From NCBI RefSeq assembly GCF_032884065.1, contig NC_088880.1, forward strand, positions 22,669,696 through 22,733,695: a stretch of 64,000 bases of DNA. The letters are read 5' to 3'. The stretch comes from Artemia franciscana (Eukaryota; Arthropoda; Branchiopoda; Anostraca; Artemiidae). The position numbers and the translations under genes are program-made. The notes under the pieces are model-generated. The model had not been told where the DNA came from and did no database searches. It saw only the letters and a program-made list of their open reading frames with translations. Shown piece after piece: positions 51,901 through 60,900 of this stretch; the stretch's first letter is position 1, and each line of letters starts with the position of its first letter.

Positions 51901-54900
51901 AAGATAAATTAACAAAACTAACAAAACACTGTTAAAGTGTACAGAATATTTAAAATAAAATCAAAGACAAAGATAAAACGGTACTAATCTATTACACCAA
52001 ACACACTCAAGAAGTGAAGTTCGGTTAATCATAATGAAATATACCAAAAGATGATGAAAATATAATACTTCAGTTTATACGATGATATAACTTGAGCTAT
52101 ATATTTGCACACAAGGGGATGGGAGTAAGTAACGTAACCTAGCCTTACCCCCACTATCCCCCTAATGTGCAAATATATAGCCCAAATTATACAAGTTCAA
52201 TGCATTCTGTCACCAGTCATTTGTCTTTGTGGCTACGAAACCGATTTTCTCAAATCTTACATTCAGCTAAGTTCTCGACTCTGTTTGGTATAATATATAA
52301 GAACCAAAAAAAACTTATGGTACTTGTGTATTATTCAGAACACACTCAATAAGTAAAGTTAGGTTCTTCCGTGAAACAAACTACGATGCAGGTACATTTT
52401 AATGAAATATTTTATATATAGAGGTGGTTAGGTTAGGTTAAGTTAGGTACTTGATAAAATGCACCCCACCCTGCCCCTAATGTGCAAATATATAGCCCAA
52501 ACTTTTTGACATTTAAGGAATATTGACATTTAAGTCATTTTAAATATGAACAACCCTTCAGAGAAGAAAATATTTTATGAGCCCTTGTGGTTCCTTCCGC
52601 AAATTACTTCTCATAAAGTAGTATAAAGTCTCATTTTCTTATAGAAAAATTGCTTCTCATAAAGTAGCTAGTCTTGGCTGTTTCATAATGGCAATTGACA
52701 GATTCTTGCGCATTACTGTTTAAGTAGCCTTTAATTTTTAAGAATAACATTAATTTTAATTTAATTTTTAAGTAATACTGCTTTCCAAAGATCCTCCATG
52801 CAAGTGGTGTCGTTTCTATCAATTGAGCTATTTCAGGGGATGGCATCATAAACAATCTTTGAGAAAAAGTAGTGGTTCCTGCCAAACTGCTTGCTTCAGC
52901 TAGCCAAATTATTCGCGTGATATTTTTTTTTCGCAAAAGTTACTTTTTGGCAAGGATTGAACCATAATACATTCAATATCATTACGTTTGCATATTGGTG
53001 AAGCATAAGAAACAAAAATATTCGTAGTGTTGCGCAAGACGAATTACGGCATATTCTTGGAAAACTCAGCTATAAACACAATTAGATATGAAATGTGGTT
53101 AAGAAATGGTTAGAATCGTCCAATATAGAAATTATTTTTTTTCAGTTTTTCTGGTAAAAGTAAATAGCGAAGTTATTGTTTGGCGGTTCATGCAGCATAT
53201 TTAAAAAAAAACAGTTTTCGAACAAACTGATTCTTGATATTTACCTATATTTGTAAAATTCTGAAAAACTAGCGCTTCACTGAAAACACAAAATCAACGC
53301 CTTAAATCAGGAGAAGAAACAAAAAAACGCTTATGTGGCTTGTAGAAAATAAACAATAATTCACAAAGCTCTCAATAGTCTACATCCGGCCATGAGATCA
53401 TTAACTACTTTTACGGCATGATTTAAACTCTCAATATCACGAGCCACTTTCTTCGAAACTGTTTTCAAAAATATATTGCATAAACCACGGAGCAGTAACT
53501 CTTGTTGGATTTAAGTTTCAAATTTGCTCTTTACTTTTAACAGAAAAACTTTGTTCTTATAAATTGATTTTTGTATGTTTTTTAGGTTTTAAAAATATTG
53601 GCAAGAAACTTTGTAAAAAGATTTTAAAATTTTAAAGAGTTTACCTGATTTGTTGCTAAAAATAAGACATTAAATATTATTACTCTAACTAACAACTCAC
53701 CGCAGCACCAGGCCGCCCGTGGCCAACATAGCTATGCACGCTCTTCCTCCATCCCAATCTATTCAAACCCTCCCTCTTTACACCATCCCAGGAAATTCCC
53801 ATTTCCTTTAAATCTTTCTTTTTGACATACTCGCACCCCCGACGAGGACGACCTGCTTTCGACGGTTGCTGTAGCTGTAGACAGTTGGCCAAAAAGGACA
53901 ATCTTCGGCAATCCGTCATTCTTCATCCGCAGAACGTGCCCTAGCCATCTCTACCTTTCTTTCATTATAGCCCTAGAAAGCGAGATTGAACCACATTTTT
54001 CGTGCATCCTCCTGTTTGAAATACGGTCAGTCACCCGGGTACCCAGAACAATCCGTAGACAATTTCTCTGGAAGAAATCTAGTAAATCTTCATCCACTTT
54101 TCGGAGCACCCATGCTTCAGAGCCATATTTGACCACTTTCAACACTGTACCTTCCAATATTCTAATCTTGGTTTGCAGACTTATCTTCCTATTCTTCCAA
54201 ACTTTTTTTAACAGTGAAAAAGCTGAGCCTTGGCCATTCTACTCTTAACATCTTCACAGCTCCCACCGTCTTTACTAATAATACTAACAAGGTATGTGAA
54301 GCTTCCCAACTGATAAATCTTTTCGTTACCCAACATCACCTTTTCATCTTCACTTATTCCTAGCCGTTGTGACTTTTTCTTCTTAACATTAATTTTCAAA
54401 TCTATTCTAGCACCCTGAACTCATAAAATCTCTAGAAGTTCATTTATTTGTCTCACACTTTCATCTAGGATGCTTAAATCATCAGCATAATCTAAGCCCA
54501 GGAGAGTTTTTCTTCCCCATTTGATTCCGTGGTCTTCCATTGCCTTTTCTCTGTTCCTTAAGACAAAGTCCTTCAAAATGATCCATATAAAGGGGGATAG
54601 AACACAAACCTGCTTAACTCCTAGTTTAATACAAAACCAGCGGCTAACCTCATTTCCTACCTTAACCGCAGCAGTAATATTCTCGTACATAGTACTAATT
54701 ACTTAATGTATTGTTCTGGCATACCATATGAGGATAAGACCTTTGCTACGTAATAGAACGCTTGCTCATAATCTATAAAACTGAGGACCAAAGGAGTTTG
54801 ACAACTAAGGCACTTCTCAATTAATCACCTAAGAGTACAAATTTGGTCGACATATCGTCTACCTTTTCTAAAACCGCACTGCGCTTCTCTTAAAACTTTG

Positions 54901-57900
54901 TTTAAAGCATCTCTCAGCCTAAAAAGTATCATATTACTAAGTAATTTGCTACTTACAGAAGCCAGACTTATGCCTTGATAATTATGACACTCACTCTTAT
55001 CACCTTTCCTATACAGTGGTTTAATTAAGGTTTTCCTAAAATCGTTAGGTACTTCCCCTTTTTCAAAATCATATTCATAATCTTCAGCAACATATTTTTA
55101 ACCTCAGAACCACGATTTTAAGAAACTCATTAACCACACTATCAGCACCTGTAGCCTTTTTATTTTTTAATCCTTTTAGTACTGTTGCTAATTCTTCCTC
55201 ACAAAGCAAATCTTCTTTCTCATCCAAGGTATCACAAACTTGTTCACTTTCCTCTATATCTTTTCCTGCAACTGTATCTCGGTTTAGCACATTCTAAAAA
55301 TGTTCCGCCCATCTTTCTTTGATTCTTTCCTTATCACTAATTGTGGCCCCGTTCCTATATCTAACTGGGACAAGTCCGGTTTGACTACTCCCTTTCAATT
55401 TACTATCATACCAGTACTATGCTTTACTATTATGCCGTCTAGCTGCATCTTCCAGATCCTCGGCATTTTTATCATGGCCTCCTCTTCACACCTCCTTTAT
55501 TCATATTTTAATCCTTTCTCTGCTTTCTTTACATTCCTTTTGTTTTCATATGATCTATCTCTCAGATAATTCTTGTACAAACCCCTTCTCCTTTCTATTC
55601 CTAAAGCTACCATAAATAGCAACTTATTCTCAAAAGACAGTAAAAAAACAATATCTTAAACTTTTGGCTACTATGGGCATGGTTTGTTCTTTACTAGGTT
55701 CTAGCTGTCGCTTCAACCATGATTTCAACTGTCCTTAAAGAAGCAAAAGTTATAGCGTAAAATAATACCAGGAATCCAAATCCAGGAATGGCTATAGTGC
55801 CAGCAAGGGTGACATTTTGTTCTCGTTGGGAGATGGGAGGATATTACAAAGAGGATATCACCCTTTGTAGCATACGAATATTTAAGCCTTAGGAAAGGGA
55901 TCTGTTACACTCTTGACCGTCCCCCAAATACGCTCTTGGACGTTAGATCAGGATAACTCGACTATTAAAAAAAGTATTTTGATCTACGTTTTTTTTACCA
56001 GATTCAATTTATATATATTTTTTCAAATAAGAAGACCTCTACCCTAGAAATTGAAAAATTATACAAATTGATTCGTGAAAAGAAATTTAAGCAAAGTATA
56101 TTTTGGGTTTTGATCGTCAATGTAATTGTCGTGTAATAACTCAGCTATTCTCCTCATATACCATAGGTCTACCTATTATGTAAATTCGTCAGAACATCTG
56201 TTAAGCCGATGAAGCAAGTTTTCGATCTGAAGCAGAAAAGGCTAACCTTGGGTCTGACTAGTCATATTCAATTTAATCATCACCCTTGATATCATTAAGA
56301 ACCATGAATAGCCGGCCAAACTTATCTGCTCCTCTATTAGCGTAACTTCAGATATTACCATTGACGGTTAAATCGCATTGGTACTTAAGCCACAGAGATT
56401 AACTTACAAATACAATAAACTAGTTCATTATTGATGAATAAGGAAGTATTTAACCTAACAGTCTCCATTCCTGAACCAGCTTCAAAAGGTGATTCTTCTT
56501 CACATGACTTTTTTTTTTCAAAATGCGTTTTAAAGTTCCGGTTACTATGGGCTAGTGTTTGTTCATTTCTAGGTTGCATCTGACGCTGCAACCATGATCC
56601 AGTAGTAGCCGTGTTATTAAAACAAAATCAGCACACTTAGATAAGATATTCGTACAAAACTTATTAAACCCACGGTATATTTAACCTGGATTTGTCGGTG
56701 TTTAAACTAGGCACGCACAATAAATTTCTTAATTGATATCAAGAAAGATTGGTAGTGGGGCTTGAAAACCAGTGTACGTCGAATCCGAGATGTAAAAAAT
56801 CTCACAGACCAATTTGTTTGAAAACTAAGGCAGGAAAATCTTTTGCTAGTCAAACCGTGTTGCTTACAGAAAAATAGCTATTTTTGAGAATATCAAAAAA
56901 GTTAATCATTTCATTTTTTGTGTTGCGTAAAAGACGGTCTACGTCAAAATAGCATGACCACAAGTGGCAATACAGAATAGCAAAAATGTTACATGATAAT
57001 TTTATGCAGTTTATGTTGGGGTTTGCATTAATGGACAAAATTCAACTATTTATATGATGAAACGCTGCTTTAAAAGTAGCTATACAAATAAAAAAAGAAA
57101 ATACTCAAAAAGAAAACAAAGAAAATAAAAAGGAATAACGCCCAAAGTCGTAGTCAGGGGGTGTGTTTAGGGGGTTAGAACACCCACCTCCATAAAAATA
57201 TGTGTCCGACACGCTAAAACGGAATAAAAATACATGAAAACACATTTTTGATTGCACTTTTTAAGGATTTTTCGTAACCCCTCTCCGAAAAAAAAGCCCT
57301 TCCCCCGAACAAAAATACTGGATATAACCTTGAACACCCCAAAATGCGTCTTCGGAGAAAAAATTATAAAGATAGCGTTTTGAAAAAAAGTATCGTTTTA
57401 AGATCGACATAATTTTGACGAGGCATCCGGTACTACATTTATTCGGTGCTTAAGCTGGACGGTAAACTGATTCTGTGAAGGCAAACACATTCTGAATTTA
57501 CTTATGTGACTCTTTCTTTAGATAATTTAAATATCCAGAAATTTCACAAGTAAATCAGATTTTTATTTGGGATAATCTGATCAAATTCTAGCTAAGCATT
57601 AAATAGGAAAATACTTACCTTTGTAATTTTGCACTAGGTTCATCCAAATTTGCAACATCAGATACATCAGCTACTATTGAGTTCAAATGACTATTCTGCA
57701 CCGGTATAGGAGAAACCACTCGCTCTGGTGGCTCATCAGGTCTTGGAGGTTTTGAAGCAGGAGGTCCATCTCTTTCATAGCCACTGTTTAAAGGAAAGAA
57801 AAAACATGGTTAGTTATAATATTCTTTCATGTTTTTTTTTATATTCAGATAATCGTTTCGTACCTGCAGACATGTGGGTTACATGAAAAATTCCTTTGAT

Positions 57901-60900
57901 TTGTTTTGAGCATTCCCCTTTCAAACAAAAATCCACGGACAACATTGTATCTCTCTCCCTAGTCTGTTTTTAGGTTCTAGTTTGCAGTTATGGATCTTTA
58001 CCTTCTTTTGACCACCCACAAAGTCCCTAAAATTGCCAGTCATGACCCTTTCATGCAGAGAAGGGGGCCTTTCCCATCCAACAAGTCTCATGGACCCTCC
58101 ACTAATTTTGAACAACTATTTTTTCAACAAATTTCAATATTACTTGGAAAACTTCGAGATCCTTTGACAACAGCCAATATTGGCTGGTTCGTTAGAAAGT
58201 GCCCGGAAGTTAAATCGTTAACTCAAATGAAGATAAACCGATATTGAAGACATTCACACGACAAAATCTTAATTATGGGCGAACATGTGTTCCACCTTCT
58301 GGGTCGAAAAGGGGAGGGGTCGTATCAGAAAATTTCCCCAGGAGGAGTCAAAATCCGAAAATAGTGCATTCTTAGTATTTCATATCTTCTGGGTGGATAG
58401 GTAAGGAGGAGAGGGCGGAAAATGCATGCTAACGCTTGTTTTGCATGCTAAGTTGCTTATACTATCAACATTTTAACTGAAGTTCGTAATACGAAATCTT
58501 CTTTAATTATGTGGTATTTTTGGCCTACTTCAAACACTATTTGTGGTAGGAGTTGAGCTCCACAAGTAAAAATTCAAAGTCCCTATTCTGAAATTCTCAG
58601 GTTAGGCTCAAAAGACTGATACAAAGACTGACTACCCAAAAAGGGTATTTTTCAAATCTGCGGGGAGGGAGCAAAAATTTTGGGAGGTAAATACACCCCC
58701 TACCAACTGACACCATTGATACAACATTTATTACATGCCACATAATGCTTCTTATCCAGCCATACTGGTTTTTACATAGACATTTTTGCCTCTTATTATT
58801 GCAAATCATTACATGTTTCATAAGCAATTGACAACCAAGAAACAAAGCCTGCAGAGCAATACAGTGGAGGGGGCAATTTTATGTTACTTTTGTCTCGATT
58901 CCTGTTGTGTCCCTTTGGGATACAAAGTCTAAATTGGCAATCTATATTTTGCTCTCTACGTACCTTTACGCATTACGGGGCACCTAGAGTGCATCTAGCA
59001 ATTGTTTCAATTTTAGTAGCCCCTCCACTTGCTCGAGTATTTAGACAAATAGCATATTTTTTTTCTTCATATCGTGATTCCCAATGCCATCCTAGCCGAG
59101 TGATTGGCATGCTAGATTTGAAATCCTTTATAGGTAAGGACAGAGGTTCGAGTACTGGTGTCGCTGGTTATTTGATTTGGAACAGGGGTCAGAACCACAA
59201 CTACGGCAGCTCAGACAGTGTCGACCGAGCTCTAAATGTTTACTCGAGAAACCTGGCGAAGGTAAACAGGAACTGTGTGCGAGTACACAGGATGGCTGGC
59301 ACCCAGCCCCCCTCCCCCCCCACTGCATTTTCTTGCTGAAGGACCATGAAACAGAGATCAGTACAGCCGGTAGAGCCTGTAAAGTCGAGCGCCGTATTCT
59401 TTACCTTTTTTTATATTCTAAACACGAGTAAAAACTTTTTACAATACGAGTTTAGTACCAGTTATACAAACAAATACAACTGATGACTGATTTACAGTAG
59501 CAAGCTTCATTGTTAGTGAAAGTTTTCGATCAATAATCTTACGAAAAAGAAAATGGATGGAAGTTAAACTTCAACACGCAGTGCACAAAAGGAAATAACT
59601 GAATGAACGATTTAGTTTTTATAACACTTCCGCGAAAAAGCACCATTCATAAACAACAACCAAGGCCATTTGTTGTAAGAGCTCAAAAAAAAAAAAAATG
59701 TGCATCCTAGGTTTAACAGGAAAAATAAATGAAAGCTTTTAGTCAAAGATCTTGAAGCCAAAGGTCTTTTGGTCAATTATAAGAACGGTCTTCAATATTA
59801 CTTACGGGCCAAAGAGCCTGTTCGATCACAAATAGACAAAAAAGAAAAACGTATAATCTCTTTTGATCATCACAAACAACTTTGATACTATAGATGCTTG
59901 CTTCAGGTAGCCTACTCGTTGTGTACGTGATTGTTCTTAGATTCATAAATGGCTGGGCTTTAAGAACACTTACCAGTTATTATTTAAAGTAAAACGCGTG
60001 ATAAAAATAATTGCATTTTATGTAAAGGGAATCCTAACCAAACAACTAGCATCTAAAATTTGCTGCTCTCAATCCTGTCTTAATAGCAAAAGGAAGAGGA
60101 TGAGGGGGCGGGGGTGTCGTCTGGCCTTTGGTACTTGTAAAACAAACTGTCGAAAAACAACTTCCAATCTTTTATTAACTCTTCCCGGAAATTTTTGCAG
60201 CACCAACCCTGAAAAAAATATTGGTAGGCACCAAATCCCTACTTCCTGCATAGACATAATTTCACTTTTAGAAAGGGGGGGGGGGCAAGAACTAAGAATT
60301 CTACTGGATGAAGGGAGCTAGAGTACAGAAAACCTTCAAATTGACCCACTTCAAGAATATTATTTCTTTCTGGAACATATTTCCTGCGTTTTCAGCTTAA
60401 AGGGGTGAGGGGGGGGGGGACAGAGCCAAATTTATCTCCCTCAATCAGCATGCCTGATCATACGCTCAGCAATCTGTTTAAATAAAAGCAAAGAACAGCT
60501 AAAAATACTAACCTACAACAACTCCTTTCTTTTTCCACAAAACTATCTGTCTTTGATCGGTAAGACCCACTACTGAATGACCTCTGATAGTAAGGAGAGT
60601 AGGACTGGTAGTTTCCGAGCTTAATGTAGGGACTTTGTAAAGCTGACAGCGCTCCTCTTTGCGAAGATTGATCTGGCTGCCATGACCTTGGGCATTTCTT
60701 ATTCATTCGGCCTTCTACCGAACCAGATGACGATGTAACACCACTACTGGATGATGTCAATGAAGAGTAAACGATAGAATTCCTAGGAAAGGATTTAGTC
60801 GGAGATATATCATCAGTACTGATTCCCGAATCGATGGTATCTTGTATTTCTTCATATGTTTGGTCTTCTGGAAGCAGTAGATCGGAACTGGACACTGGAG

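Larger units (their letters stand above)
51881..57618 (-). other. RhoGEF intron, 5.7 kb
   Basis: It contains two small fold-back elements (52090-52190, 52400-52510), a minus-strand RTE-like LINE (53685-55610), a short repeated segment (near 55650-55735 and 56530-56605) and a family C element (57142-57340). No exon is recognised in the remainder. Confidence 0.65.

Noticed and set aside
58881..59339. 152-codon plus-strand open frame
   Set aside because: The second half is the SINE at 59082-59412 and the first half is unrelated noise.
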